A DNA stretch of 64,000 nucleotides. Source: Akebia trifoliata (lineage: Eukaryota; Streptophyta; Magnoliopsida; Ranunculales; Lardizabalaceae). The position numbers and the translations under genes were made by a program. The notes under the pieces were generated by a model. That model did not search any database. It saw only the letters and a program-made list of their open reading frames with translations, and was not told where the DNA came from. Location of the stretch: assembly GCA_017979445.1 (NCBI GenBank), contig CM030714.1, positions 7,013,049-7,077,048 on the forward strand, in the 5' to 3' direction. Positions 44,101 through 59,700 of the stretch are shown here, in pieces (positions within the stretch are counted from its first letter, which is position 1; each line of letters opens with the position of its first letter).

Positions 44101-47100
44101 GACTACATGTCTTGATCTATATTTTTATGCGATCCATCTATATATCCTTATGAGACCATGCAAGAAATATTGTTGAATTTCTCAAGTAAATTTATTATTC
44201 TCTCATGTTCTTCTAAGGAAAATGTAGTACCCATTTGCACTTCTTGAGTGTACTCTTTAATTCCAATATTTATCGAGTTTGATTAGTGAGCTCTAAGTCA
44301 ATCCTCATATTAGATATTATGCTCAAATCATTATTACACGCATGATAATCAGAAGCTTCTATATTTTATTGAAATTGAAAAACATAGATAGACTAAAATT
44401 TGAAAGTTGAAGAAAGACTGACGTAACTGAAACAACTAACTAGATTTAAAGACTGACGAAAACTGGATCGAAACTCAAAGAAAAATCAGGGACAATTATC
44501 TACAAAGAGAAAAGGTCCTTCTGGGTGGATGGACTACTTGGACTTAACATTGGTACTTTGACTAGATGACTCTTTTGACAGATCCAAAATAACACAGATT
44601 AGGGTTTAGAACATTTAGGGGCACCTAAGATTAATCATTGATTTTGAAGGTTTCACTCTTAACCACATAATTAAAGTTTTGACATAAAATAGCCCAAGTC
44701 TGACGGAAAATCGAATCCAAATGCCCCATAAGTCTATAGTGACCAAGAAAGTGAGAAATGTTAGATGCGGGTCTACCCCTGATTGGGATTGAACCTTTGA
44801 TCAGATAAATTAATTTGATCTTAAGATCGAATCTTTCTAGATAAAGTGGTCTGGATCTTTAAAAGTGAAACCAATTAGTCCAACTGATTTGGTACTGATT
44901 AGTTTGATCCATTTGTCCATTGGGTCAACTGGTTTAAGTGGTTCAAATTAATCAGTACATTTCACCGATTGGGTAGGACCGATATTGCGGGTTTTGTTTG
45001 ATTATTCTGGATCGGTCTGCCCACCTACCTGTTGGTTGGATTGAATAAAGCAACCCGGGAACACCCATAGTCAGTTCGGGTCGTAACCTATAGGAAGGGT
45101 TCTAGACTCTAGGTTTACTACGTGCAATGCATTTCATCTGGCCACCCTTACCCAAATACACCTATATACCTCTCAATACGTGGTGACTTGGTTTGATATA
45201 CCGTATAGGTGATAATCTAAAACCTCAACTCACTTCTCTGAAGCCAAAAACAGCCAGTTTGATCTCCAGTTGAGAGGTGGCGCACAATGCTGAGCAAGGG
45301 CCCACTTAAATACCTCTCGTCTAGAATAGACGTAGTCTATCCCCCTCGTACAGTAGGGTACAGCGGCGCAAGATCTTGCTTAGGCACCGGTTTTGACCAA
45401 GAAGTGCAATTGATATACTTAGATTATCTTTTTATACCTACGGGTACGAGTCAAGAGTTGTAGCTTTCATAAATGGTTTGGCATCCCACGAGGGGACCGA
45501 CCACGTATTAGTACTACGTTGGCAATCGGGACATGTGACTGTGTGGCTTACAATAGGACAAAGGCTCAGGTTGCCCCAGCCTGGGTGCATCAATATATCT
45601 CTCAGAATCACCTGATCAGACGGTATTAATGCCCCCAGTTTGATATACCCTAAGGTACGTGACTGGAGGTGTGGGTTTCATGAATGACGTCGCATCTCCG
45701 AAGAGACCGGGCCACGCACTAGTGCCACGTTGGCTAAATGGGACGTGTAAGTGCTCAAAACAGTAAACGTGCATGTGGTGTGTGCAAAACAGGGTGGGGT
45801 GTGCCCGGGGCCTTTTTCGAACACGTGAGCCCATGGGCCAGATTATGTCATCACATATGGATATCAAATGAATATTGATCAAGAAAATAATCCAAAACCC
45901 ATCACATCGAACTTAAGATGAAATCAAACACATCACAAATATATCTGTCAAGATCATGGCAAATCAATTAATGAGCATGGCATATAATAATTGATCAAAC
46001 AAACATTGCAATAGGCATAATTTTTATAATTTTTAAGATCCAATCAATGATCACTTTTGGATGATCCAAAATAAATCGAGATTCCAATAGGTGTTACATT
46101 GATGATAGAATGACAATGGTTGAGATGAGCTCACTCTCAAGAACATTAATTGTGCCAACATTAGATAAATTCAGATTTTCTGTGAATTAGGAAAATACAA
46201 TCTGAAATTGCATCGATGATATCTAAGGCTCCCGATAACGAAATCGAGTGAACTCAAGTTCTAAATTAATCTACTCGATGAGATCTACATTTTATTAATA
46301 GGTGTCTAGACTTAATTCTCACCAGAATGTTCTGTAAAAAAGTTTTAACGTTGCTATCCCAACTTTCATTCAGAAATAATTCCAGATTTACAAATTGAAC
46401 TTGCATCGATGATATCTAAGGCTCCCGATAACGAAATCGAGTGAACTCAAGTTCTAAATTAATCTACTCGATGAGATCTACATTTTATTAATAGGTGTCT
46501 AGACTTAATTCTCACCAGAATGTTCTGTAAAAAAGTTTTAACGTTGCTATCCCAACTTTCATTCAGAAATAATTCCAGATTTACAAATTGAACTTGCATC
46601 GATGATATCTAAGGCTTCCGATAACGAAATTGAGTGAACTCAGATTCTAAATTAATCTACTCGACGAGATCTATGTTTTATTAAGAGGCTCTCAGACTTA
46701 ATTCTTACTAGAATATTCTGTAAAAAAGTTTTAACGTTGCTGTCCCAACTTTCATTCAGAAATAATTTCAGATTTACAGATTGAACTTGCATCGATGATA
46801 TCTAAGGCTTCCGATAACGAAATTGAGTGAACTCAGATTCTAAATTAATCTACTCGATGAGATCTATATTTTATTAAGAGGCTCCCAGACTTAATTCTCG
46901 CTAAAATATTCTCTAAAAACGTTTTAATATTTCTGTCCAACCTCCATCATTCCATCATTTTCATAGGTTAATTTGAATCTTTCATTATTTAGGAGTCATC
47001 AAAAAGTGATCCTTAATTGGAAAAAAAAATGCAATACCCAAAATCATCTACAATCAAGATAAAAAAATAAATAAAGAGAAAAAATAAATAAAATAAATCC

Positions 47101-47194
47101 AACTAAATAAAAAAAAACTAGGTCATCTTGGCAATGCTCCCATACTTGGGGTTTTTCAAGTTTGATCCTCAATAGTCCCCAGTGGAGTCGCCAC
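41120..47194 (-). mobile_element. Array internal region 2, non-coding
   Basis: Same content as internal region 1 at +7840: 77-bp array 41585-42305, covarying stem-loops 43014-43216, leader block 45235-45410, 193-bp array 46208-46950 and PBS 47176-47193. No difference from region 1 was noticed. Confidence 0.85.
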
Positions 47195-48959
47195 TGAAAG
47201 CGCCCTCGATCCGCGGGGTGCGCGGATCCGCTTTTGACCCTTGAGGTTTGGGAGTCGCCACCTAGTTATTGTGGTCTAGGAACCAAACTGACTCTAACAT
47301 AGATAAAAGGAACTAATCTACCATAAAAAATCTGAATTCGGGGATCAAGTTACGGGGTTGGAAGGTGTTAGGCACCAACCCCGCCCGGCCAAAGTCGGTC
47401 TCTACTAAATTCCCAAGTAAATTACATTGCTAAAACCTAGATAAAAAAAATAAATAAAAATAAAAATTTACCTTTCCGATGGCAAGGACTTGGTTCCCTC
47501 AGATCTGACAAAAAGAGCTCCTTCTACCGTGCTCCCTTGCTTCGTTCTGTTTCTGGATTTGACTTCGGATCTCCGAGGCAAGGTATCTCCTTATTTTTGA
47601 ATCTGAACTCTTCAAGTTCGTTGAGGATTTGGGGGTGTTTTAGAAGACTTTTGGGTGTTTTCTAGACTAAAATTGAAGGAGGGATGTTAGTTAAGGAGTT
47701 GGGGCTCCAAAACTAGGGTTTATGGGGGGCTAGGAGAGCTTCTAGACCTACTTCTCCTAGGGTTTATGATTTGATACGAAAATAGGGTGTGAGCACCTCT
47801 ATTTATAGATGTTTTTAGGGGTTGATTTGGATAGAGTTAGTGTTTAATTAGAGATCTTTTAATTAGAGTTGTGTTTTAATTTGACTTGTTTTAGGTAGAA
47901 TTGTATTTTAATTAGAATTGTTTTAGGTAGAATTGTGTTTTAATTCAAATTGTTTTAGGTAGAATTATTTTTAAGTTAGAACTCTATTAGATAGAGTTAT
48001 TATTTAATTAGAATTCTATTATGACTTTTGGTCTTATTTGATTGACTTTTAATGTTTTGACTTTAGTCTTAATTGATTGACTTGACTTCAGTCTTGCTTA
48101 ATTGACTTTAATTTTGACTTCAGTCTCACTTGATTGACTTTAATACCTTGACTTTAGTCTTGCTTGATTTACTTTTAATTTTTGGAGAAGGCCCCTTTCA
48201 TTATTTCTTTAATTCTTTGGACCCCCAAATTGAGGGGTTCTTAAAGAAATATCTCACGAACCCTCAACAATTTTGCCTGAGAACCCGATTGATCGATTTT
48301 TTAGGTTCAAAATTTTAAATTAATTTCATTAATGTTTCACTTTAATTATTTAATATTTATTTATTAATTTCGAAATTTTTAATTATGAAAATTGTGAAAT
48401 TACCGTTTTGCCCCCGGAGAGGACTTTTCACGTTTCAAGTCGGTTTTTAATGTTCCAGGATGTTTTAGAATCGATTTTTCGTAAGGAATTCAATGGAAAT
48501 ATTAGTTTTTGTTATTTATGAAGTTTTTTTGTGTGAAATGGTTGTGAACTTTACGACGGGCATTTTCGTAATTTTGTCAAATTCTGTTAAAATTGGTGAA
48601 ATGATTTATTTGGTTCTGATTTGTTATTTTATGTGTTCGAGAGAGTTTTCCTAAGCGTAACGTAGGCTCTAGGGTTGTTTTGAGGTTAGGGATATTTTGG
48701 TAATTTGGTAATTTTTAGTGATTTTTATCGTGAAGTTTCTTTCTGGTCTGCAAGATGATGATTTCTATGTTTCTGGGGTCGTATTTTCCTAGCGTAGCGT
48801 AATTTCTAAGGTTTTGTCAGTTCGAGATACCTCATCCGGATTTCTGAAACATATCTGGTAACAAAATAAAGCATTGGAATACACATCCATCATTGGGAAT
48901 CATTGCAATCGGGTTGACGAGTTGATTAATCAGGCGGATGCAAAAATGGGGTGTCTACA
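47195..48959 (-). repeat. LTR 3 of the array
   Basis: 1765 bp, apparently identical to LTR 2. Confidence 0.93.
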
Positions 48960-51900
48960 GATGCCCCTCTTTGGCAGAGGGTTGAAGCAAACTAGATAGC
49001 AAATCTATTTTGGTAGATAGTGCGATATCTGAATGCCAAAGCTAGTGACAGTTCATTTTGCAGCCTGATTTAGCAATTCGTCAGGGTGTTCGGATCCTTG
49101 AGCGTAAAACTCTTCCCGAACTAAAAGGTTGTCAGGTCCTCGAGCTTGAACTCTCACTGACGATGTCAGATCCTCGAATTTTAGAAGATTCTCCCTGACT
49201 GATGCAAAAGTGCACGTGTGTGCAATGGTGTGATGCTGTGTGAAACTAAGTAAAAATGTGCCAGGTCCTAGAGATCTTCTCTCACTGACAATAATGATTC
49301 AAAATTGAGATGCACTTATGCAACGAAAACAATCATAGCAAGGTTTAACAAAGGTAATTAGAGTTATAACATTGTAGGAACTTCGTTAAATCCTATTTGA
49401 AATTCTTTTTAGAGTTCGAAAAAGTTTGAGTCTCATTTATCGGACTGGAGCCTATTGTAGCCAAGCTTCTCAGGCTAAGGAACTTAAATAATCCTATTAA
49501 TTCAATATGATTTCAAACAAAGCTGGAGTCTCGTTTCTCGGACTCTGGCTAAGGTTTGCAGGAACTTAAACAATCCTCTTAAAATTGAAGTCTCGTTTCT
49601 CGGACTCGAACTAAGGTTAATAGGCACTTCAAAAAGCCTATGATTCAAAACGTTGGAGTCTCATTTCTCGGACTCGAACTTAGGTTTATAGGCACTTCAA
49701 AAAGCCTATATATTATTCAAAAAGTTGGAGTCTCGTTTCTCGGACTTGAACTTAGGTTTGTAGGCACTTCAAAAAGCCTATTCATTCTATGATTCAAAAA
49801 TTGGAGTCTCGTTTCTCGGACTCGAACTTAGGTTTGTAGGCACTTCAAAAAGCCTATTCATTCTATGATTCAAAAAGTTGGAGTCTCGTTTCTTGGACTC
49901 GAACTTAGGTTTGTAGGCACTTCAAAAAGCCTATTCATTCTATGATTCAAAAAGTTGGAGTCTCGTTTCTCAGACTCGAACTTAGGTTTGTAGGCACTTC
50001 AAAAAGCCTATTCATTCTATGATTCAACAAGTTGGAGTCTCGTTTCTCGGACTCGAACTTAGGTTTGTAGGCACTTCAAAAAGCCTATTCATTCTATGAT
50101 TCAAAAAAGTTGGAGTCTCGTTTCTCGGACTCGAACTTACTAAACCACGTTTCTCAGGCTTAGATTTATAGGAACTTAAACAATCCTATTAATTGATTAT
50201 ATGATTCAAAATCGAGCTCAAAGTTTGAAAGATCAGGCCTTTATTGGCTTATCATGCATCTGGATTCGTAATTATCATTGGGTTTCGCCGGACTTTTAAG
50301 CTTTTGTATGATTTTCTTTTTATCATGTGATTAAGAACAAAAATTTTGGAATTAAATGACCTTCAAAAATGCCCCTAGTTTCAAGGTTGGCTTTAATTGG
50401 GACTTGACTACGAGACTGATGGAATGGATTACGCTTGAAAAATATGGACTCTGATGTATGATAGATAGAAGAACTGACATTCTCTTAAATTTAAGACTCT
50501 TAAGATTATCATATGTGCAATAAAGAATTGATCATTTTCTTTCCAATTTCTTTTGAAAAATGCTTGAGCTGGACTTAAAAAATCTTGATAAATATTAGAA
50601 TAAAAGATCTTCCTCTTCAAAGTGGTTGATGATTCTACATCTTCCATTAGCGAACACTTGAACAAGTAAACATACTTTTGAAGATCCTACAATGTTCAAG
50701 ATGACTTCTGATTTTTTCCGACTTCGATATTGTCTTTGTCGGATGTGAGCTCTTGGCTAAAAGACAAATATCGTGGCTTGAATGGTTCTGCAGTTTCTGC
50801 ACAAGCTTCCTTCTGAATTTTTCTTCTTGACGGGACCTTTCCTCCCATTTGATGATGCCCTAATTTTTGCCTAGATCGCCTCTTCAGGTTTTCAATCTAG
50901 CGGGCTTTGCTCTTTCTTTTTCTGATAATACCTTGATTTTTGCCTAGGTCGCCTTTTCAGGTTTTCAACCTAGCAGGCTTTCTTTTTTATGGTTATGCCC
51001 TAAATTTTGCCTAAGCCGCCTTTTCAGGTTTTCGACTTAGCGGGCTTCTCTTTTTTTTCTTGATGATCTTGTGTAATCAAATCGACGATTTCTCAGTTTC
51101 CTGCACCTTAACCGAGTCAATTAGCCTTCAGGAGGACGTAATAGGTGGGCTTAGGATATGGTTTAGAAAGAAAAGGTATAAGGCTCAACTTCCCAAAATG
51201 CCCCTAGTTTGATATTCTCTCTTTTCTATCAATTATTTTGATTTTTTTTTCTAAATGCCCCTAGTTTGGCATTCTTTTCTTTTTATCAATTCTTCTGATT
51301 CTTTTTTCTAATGTTCTTAGTTTGGCATTCTTTTCTTTTGAACATTTCAATAGTAGATTTCTCTTTTGGATGACACTTTCCTTAAGAGAATACATTTTTC
51401 TTTTAATGACCGGGCCTGAAGTAACTTCTCAGGTTGCCTACGTACCCCAAATATTTCTTTTTTCCTTTTGGGATCAGGTCAAAACGTAGTTCATACTAAG
51501 ATTCCCTCCTAAGGTTGGTTGGTATGGTTTAGAAAGAAGAGGCTACTGCTTTTATTTTTCTTTTAAAAGACTGCGAGGGGCTAAAGAAGGTTTTTTTTCT
51601 TTTTTGGTAAGACAGGATGATTGTTCGACCAAAGAAGGCCTCCTTTGGTGAATGCTGCTTGACTTGGTCAAAGTTTTAGGAATTCGATATCTGAATTGCT
51701 CTGTCGAGCAAGGTCTTCTTTTGAGAATGAATATTCTTCAGTCTTCTTTTGTGAAATCGAGTATGATTGAGTTTTCTAACTCTAAAATTTTGAGAAACTC
51801 TTTTATTCTCTTATGAATGAAAATTCTCCTCTTTTGAGTGAGAAACCTGGTAGATCCACTTGTAAGTCTTAGTGTCTTTGTCGATGCCTTCAGCTATATC

Positions 51901-54900
51901 ATTTTTGACCAATAATCTTCGACTTTGAAGTTCACCCTTGACTACATGTCTTGATCTATATTTTTATGCGATCCATCTATATATCCTTATGAGACCATGC
52001 AAGAAATATTGTTGAATTTCTCAAGTAAATTTATTATTCTCTCATGTTCTTCTAAGGAAAATGTAGTACCCATTTGCACTTCTTGAGTGTACTCTTTAAT
52101 TCCAATATTTATCGAGTTTGATTAGTGAGCTCTAAGTCAATCCTCATATTAGATATTATGCTCAAATCATTATTACACGCATGATAATCAGAAGCTTCTA
52201 TATTTTATTGAAATTGAAAAACATAGATAGACTAAAATTTGAAAGTTGAAGAAAGACTGACGTAACTGAAACAACTAACTAGATTTAAAGACTGACGAAA
52301 ACTGGATCGAAACTCAAAGAAAAATCAGGGACAATTATCTACAAAGAGAAAAGGTCCTTCTGGGTGGATGGACTACTTGGACTTAACATTGGTACTTTGA
52401 CTAGATGACTCTTTTGACAGATCCAAAATAACACAGATTAGGGTTTAGAACATTTAGGGGCACCTAAGATTAATCATTGATTTTGAAGGTTTCACTCTTA
52501 ACCACATAATTAAAGTTTTGACATAAAATAGCCCAAGTCTGACGGAAAATCGAATCCAAATGCCCCATAAGTCTATAGTGACCAAGAAAGTGAGAAATGT
52601 TAGATGCGGGTCTACCCCTGATTGGGATTGAACCTTTGATCAGATAAATTAATTTGATCTTAAGATCGAATCTTTCTAGATAAAGTGGTCTGGATCTTTA
52701 AAAGTGAAACCAATTAGTCCAACTGATTTGGTACTGATTAGTTTGATCCATTTGTCCATTGGGTCAACTGGTTTAAGTGGTTCAAATTAATCAGTACATT
52801 TCACCGATTGGGTAGGACCGATATTGCGGGTTTTGTTTGATTATTCTGGATCGGTCTGCCCACCTACCTGTTGGTTGGATTGAATAAAGCAACCCGGGAA
52901 CACCCATAGTCAGTTCGGGTCGTAACCTATAGGAAGGGTTCTAGACTCTAGGTTTACTACGTGCAATGCATTTCATCTGGCCACCCTTACCCAAATACAC
53001 CTATATACCTCTCAATACGTGGTGACTTGGTTTGATATACCGTATAGGTGATAATCTAAAACCTCAACTCACTTCTCTGAAGCCAAAAACAGCCAGTTTG
53101 ATCTCCAGTTGAGAGGTGGCGCACAATGCTGAGCAAGGGCCCACTTAAATACCTCTCGTCTAGAATAGACGTAGTCTATCCCCCTCGTACAGTAGGGTAC
53201 AGCGGCGCAAGATCTTGCTTAGGCACCGGTTTTGACCAAGAAGTGCAATTGATATACTTAGATTATCTTTTTATACCTACGGGTACGAGTCAAGAGTTGT
53301 AGCTTTCATAAATGGTTTGGCATCCCACGAGGGGACCGACCACGTATTAGTACTACGTTGGCAATCGGGACATGTGACTGTGTGGCTTACAATAGGACAA
53401 AGGCTCAGGTTGCCCCAGCCTGGGTGCATCAATATATCTCTCAGAATCACCTGATCAGACGGTATTAATGCCCCCAGTTTGATATACCCTAAGGTACGTG
53501 ACTGGAGGTGTGGGTTTCATGAATGACGTCGCATCTCCGAAGAGACCGGGCCACGCACTAGTGCCACGTTGGCTAAATGGGACGTGTAAGTGCTCAAAAC
53601 AGTAAACGTGCATGTGGTGTGTGCAAAACAGGGTGGGGTGTGCCCGGGGCCTTTTTCGAACACGTGAGCCCATGGGCCAGATTATGTCATCACATATGGA
53701 TATCAAATGAATATTGATCAAGAAAATAATCCAAAACCCATCACATCGAACTTAAGATGAAATCAAACACATCACAAATATATCTGTCAAGATCATGGCA
53801 AATCAATTAATGAGCATGGCATATAATAATTTATCAAACAAACATTGCAATAGGCATAATTTTTATAATTTTTAAGATCCAATCAATGATCACTTTTGGA
53901 TGATCCAAAATAAATCGAGATTCCAATAGGTGTTACATTGATGATAGAATGACAATGGTTGAGATGAGCTCACTCTCAAGAACATTAATTGTGCCAACAT
54001 TAGATAAATTCAGATTTTCTGTGAATTAGGAAAATACAATCTGAAATTGCATCGATGATATCTAAGGCTCCCGATAACGAAATCGAGTGAACTCAAGTTC
54101 TAAATTAATCTACTCGATGAGATCTACATTTTATTAATAGGTGTCTAGACTTAATTCTCACCAGAATGTTCTGTAAAAAAGTTTTAACGTTGCTATCCCA
54201 ACTTTCATTCAGAAATAATTCCAGATTTACAAATTGAACTTGCATCGATGATATCTAAGGCTCCCGATAACGAAATCGAGTGAACTCAAGTTCTAAATTA
54301 ATCTACTCGATGAGATCTACATTTTATTAATAGGTGTCTAGACTTAATTCTCACCAGAATGTTCTGTAAAAAAGTTTTAACGTTGCTATCCCAACTTTCA
54401 TTCAGAAATAATTCCAGATTTACAAATTGAACTTGCATCGATGATATCTAAGGCTTCCGATAACGAAATTGAGTGAACTCAGATTCTAAATTAATCTACT
54501 CGACGAGATCTATGTTTTATTAAGAGGCTCTCAGACTTAATTCTTACTAGAATATTCTGTAAAAAAGTTTTAACGTTGCTGTCCCAACTTTCATTCAGAA
54601 ATAATTTCAGATTTACAGATTGAACTTGCATCGATGATATCTAAGGCTTCCGATAACGAAATTGAGTGAACTCAGATTCTAAATTAATCTACTCGATGAG
54701 ATCTATATTTTATTAAAGGCTCCCAGACTTAATTCTCGCTAAAATATTCTCTAAAAACGTTTTAATATTTCTGTCCAACCTCCATCATTCCATCATTTTC
54801 ATAGGTTAATTTGAATCTTTCATTATTTAGGAGTCATCAAAAAGTGATCCTTAATTGGAAAAAAAAATGCAATACCCAAAATCATCTACAATCAAGATAA

Positions 54901-55032
54901 AAAAATAAATAAAGAGAAAAAATAAATAAAATAAATCCAACTAAATAAAAAAAAACTAGGTCATCTTGGCAATGCTCCCATACTTGGGGTTTTTCAAGTT
55001 TGATCCTCAATAGTCCCCAGTGGAGTCGCCAC
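48960..55032 (-). mobile_element. Array internal region 3, non-coding
   Basis: As region 1 at about +15680: 77-bp array 49425-50145, covarying stem-loops 50854-51056, leader block 53074-53249, 193-bp array 54047-54790 and PBS 55014-55031. It shares with region 4 a T run shortened by one (about 51591) and T for G in AATTTATC (about 53831). It has a private 1-bp deletion near 54716. Confidence 0.85.
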
Positions 55033-56797
55033 TGAAAGCGCCCTCGATCCGCGGGGTGCGCGGATCCGCTTTTGACCCTTGAGGTTTGGGAGTCGCCACC
55101 TAGTTATTGTGGTCTAGGAACCAAACTGACTCTAACATAGATAAAAGGAACTAATCTACCATAAAAAATCTGAATTCGGGGATCAAGTTACGGGGTTGGA
55201 AGGTGTTAGGCACCAACCCCGCCCGGCCAAAGTCGGTCTCTACTAAATTCCCAAGTAAATTACATTGCTAAAACCTAGATAAAAAAAATAAATAAAAATA
55301 AAAATTTACCTTTCCGATGGCAAGGACTTGGTTCCCTCAGATCTGACAAAAAGAGCTCCTTCTACCGTGCTCCCTTGCTTCGTTCTGTTTCTGGATTTGA
55401 CTTCGGATCTCCGAGGCAAGGTATCTCCTTATTTTTGAATCTGAACTCTTCAAGTTCGTTGAGGATTTGGGGGTGTTTTAGAAGACTTTTGGGTGTTTTC
55501 TAGACTAAAATTGAAGGAGGGATGTTAGTTAAGGAGTTGGGGCTCCAAAACTAGGGTTTATGGGGGGCTAGGAGAGCTTCTAGACCTACTTCTCCTAGGG
55601 TTTATGATTTGATACGAAAATAGGGTGTGAGCACCTCTATTTATAGATGTTTTTAGGGGTTGATTTGGATAGAGTTAGTGTTTAATTAGAGATCTTTTAA
55701 TTAGAGTTGTGTTTTAATTTGACTTGTTTTAGGTAGAATTGTATTTTAATTAGAATTGTTTTAGGTAGAATTGTGTTTTAATTCAAATTGTTTTAGGTAG
55801 AATTATTTTTAAGTTAGAACTCTATTAGATAGAGTTATTATTTAATTAGAATTCTATTATGACTTTTGGTCTTATTTGATTGACTTTTAATGTTTTGACT
55901 TTAGTCTTAATTGATTGACTTGACTTCAGTCTTGCTTAATTGACTTTAATTTTGACTTCAGTCTCACTTGATTGACTTTAATACCTTGACTTTAGTCTTG
56001 CTTGATTTACTTTTAATTTTTGGAGAAGGCCCCTTTCATTATTTCTTTAATTCTTTGGACCCCCAAATTGAGGGGTTCTTAAAGAAATATCTCACGAACC
56101 CTCAACAATTTTGCCTGAGAACCCGATTGATCGATTTTTTAGGTTCAAAATTTTAAATTAATTTCATTAATGTTTCACTTTAATTATTTAATATTTATTT
56201 ATTAATTTCGAAATTTTTAATTATGAAAATTGTGAAATTACCGTTTTGCCCCCGGAGAGGACTTTTCACGTTTCAAGTCGGTTTTTAATGTTCCAGGATG
56301 TTTTAGAATCGATTTTTCGTAAGGAATTCAATGGAAATATTAGTTTTTGTTATTTATGAAGTTTTTTTGTGTGAAATGGTTGTGAACTTTACGACGGGCA
56401 TTTTCGTAATTTTGTCAAATTCTGTTAAAATTGGTGAAATGATTTATTTGGTTCTGATTTGTTATTTTATGTGTTCGAGAGAGTTTTCCTAAGCGTAACG
56501 TAGGCTCTAGGGTTGTTTTGAGGTTAGGGATATTTTGGTAATTTGGTAATTTTTAGTGATTTTTATCGTGAAGTTTCTTTCTGGTCTGCAAGATGATGAT
56601 TTCTATGTTTCTGGGGTCGTATTTTCCTAGCGTAGCGTAATTTCTAAGGTTTTGTCAGTTCGAGATACCTCATCCGGATTTCTGAAACATATCTGGTAAC
56701 AAAATAAAGCATTGGAATACACATCCATCATTGGGAATCATTGCAATCGGGTTGACGAGTTGATTAATCAGGCGGATGCAAAAATGGGGTGTCTACA
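55033..56797 (-). repeat. LTR 4 of the array
   Basis: 1765 bp, apparently identical to LTRs 2 and 3. Confidence 0.93.
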
Positions 56798-59700
56798 GAT
56801 GCCCCTCTTTGGCAGAGGGTTGAAGCAAACTAGATAGCAAATCTATTTTGGTAGATAGTGCGATATCTGAATGCCAAAGCTAGTGACAGTTCATTTTGCA
56901 GCCTGATTTAGCAATTCGTCAGGGTGTTCGGATCCTTGAGCGTAAAACTCTTCCCGAACTAAAAGGTTGTCAGGTCCTCGAGCTTGAACTCTCACTGACG
57001 ATGTCAGATCCTCGAATTTTAGAAGATTCTCCCTGACTGATGCAAAAGTGCACGTGTGTGCAATGGTGTGATGCTGTGTGAAACTAAGTAAAAATGTGCC
57101 AGGTCCTAGAGATCTTCTCTCACTGACAATAATGATTCAAAATTGAGATGCACTTATGCAACGAAAACAATCATAGCAAGGTTTAACAAAGGTAATTAGA
57201 GTTATAACATTGTAGGAACTTCGTTAAATCCTATTTGAAATTCTTTTTAGAGTTCGAAAAAGTTTGAGTCTCATTTATCGGACTGGAGCCTATTGTAGCC
57301 AAGCTTCTCAGGCTAAGGAACTTAAATAATCCTATTAATTCAATATGATTTCAAACAAAGCTGGAGTCTCGTTTCTCGGACTCTGGCTAAGGTTTGCAGG
57401 AACTTAAACAATCCTCTTAAAATTGAAGTCTCGTTTCTCGGACTCGAACTAAGGTTAATAGGCACTTCAAAAAGCCTATGATTCAAAACGTTGGAGTCTC
57501 ATTTCTCGGACTCGAACTTAGGTTTATAGGCACTTCAAAAAGCCTATATATTATTCAAAAAGTTGGAGTCTCGTTTCTCGGACTTGAACTTAGGTTTGTA
57601 GGCACTTCAAAAAGCCTATTCATTCTATGATTCAAAAATTGGAGTCTCGTTTCTCGGACTCGAACTTAGGTTTGTAGGCACTTCAAAAAGCCTATTCATT
57701 CTATGATTCAAAAAGTTGGAGTCTCGTTTCTTGGACTCGAACTTAGGTTTGTAGGCACTTCAAAAAGCCTATTCATTCTATGATTCAAAAAGTTGGAGTC
57801 TCGTTTCTCAGACTCGAACTTAGGTTTGTAGGCACTTCAAAAAGCCTATTCATTCTATGATTCAACAAGTTGGAGTCTCGTTTCTCGGACTCGAACTTAG
57901 GTTTGTAGGCACTTCAAAAAGCCTATTCATTCTATGATTCAAAAAAGTTGGAGTCTCGTTTCTCGGACTCGAACTTACTAAACCACGTTTCTCAGGCTTA
58001 GATTTATAGGAACTTAAACAATCCTATTAATTGATTATATGATTCAAAATCGAGCTCAAAGTTTGAAAGATCAGGCCTTTATTGGCTTATCATGCATCTG
58101 GATTCGTAATTATCATTGGGTTTCGCCGGACTTTTAAGCTTTTGTATGATTTTCTTTTTATCATGTGATTAAGAACAAAAATTTTGGAATTAAATGACCT
58201 TCAAAAATGCCCCTAGTTTCAAGGTTGGCTTTAATTGGGACTTGACTACGAGACTGATGGAATGGATTACGCTTGAAAAATATGGACTCTGATGTATGAT
58301 AGATAGAAGAACTGACATTCTCTTAAATTTAAGACTCTTAAGATTATCATATGTGCAATAAAGAATTGATCATTTTCTTTCCAATTTCTTTTGAAAAATG
58401 CTTGAGCTGGACTTAAAAAATCTTGATAAATATTAGAATAAAAGATCTTCCTCTTCAAAGTGGTTGATGATTCTACATCTTCCATTAGCGAACACTTGAA
58501 CAAGTAAACATACTTTTGAAGATCCTACAATGTTCAAGATGACTTCTGATTTTTTCCGACTTCGATATTGTCTTTGTCGGATGTGAGCTCTTGGCTAAAA
58601 GACAAATATCGTGGCTTGAATGGTTCTGCAGTTTCTGCACAAGCTTCCTTCTGAATTTTTCTTCTTGACGGGACCTTTCCTCCCATTTGATGATGCCCTA
58701 ATTTTTGCCTAGATCGCCTCTTCAGGTTTTCAATCTAGCGGGCTTTGCTCTTTCTTTTTCTGATAATACCTTGATTTTTGCCTAGGTCGCCTTTTCAGGT
58801 TTTCAACCTAGCAGGCTTTCTTTTTTATGGTTATGCCCTAAATTTTGCCTAAGCCGCCTTTTCAGGTTTTCGACTTAGCGGGCTTCTCTTTTTTTTCTTG
58901 ATGATCTTGTGTAATCAAATCGACGATTTCTCAGTTTCCTGCACCTTAACCGAGTCAATTAGCCTTCAGGAGGACGTAATAGGTGGGCTTAGGATATGGT
59001 TTAGAAAGAAAAGGTATAAGGCTCAACTTCCCAAAATGCCCCTAGTTTGATATTCTCTCTTTTCTATCAATTATTTTGATTTTTTTTTCTAAATGCCCCT
59101 AGTTTGGCATTCTTTTCTTTTTATCAATTCTTCTGATTCTTTTTTCTAATGTTCTTAGTTTGGCATTCTTTTCTTTTGAACATTTCAATAGTAGATTTCT
59201 CTTTTGGATGACACTTTCCTTAAGAGAATACATTTTTCTTTTAATGACCGGGCCTGAAGTAACTTCTCAGGTTGCCTACGTACCCCAAATATTTCTTTTT
59301 TCCTTTTGGGATCAGGTCAAAACGTAGTTCATACTAAGATTCCCTCCTAAGGTTGGTTGGTATGGTTTAGAAAGAAGAGGCTACTGCTTTTATTTTTCTT
59401 TTAAAAGACTGCGAGGGGCTAAAGAAGGTTTTTTTTCTTTTTTGGTAAGACAGGATGATTGTTCGACCAAAGAAGGCCTCCTTTGGTGAATGCTGCTTGA
59501 CTTGGTCAAAGTTTTAGGAATTCGATATCTGAATTGCTCTGTCGAGCAAGGTCTTCTTTTGAGAATGAATATTCTTCAGTCTTCTTTTGTGAAATCGAGT
59601 ATGATTGAGTTTTCTAACTCTAAAATTTTGAGAAACTCTTTTATTCTCTTATGAATGAAAATTCTCCTCTTTTGAGTGAGAAACCTGGTAGATCCACTTG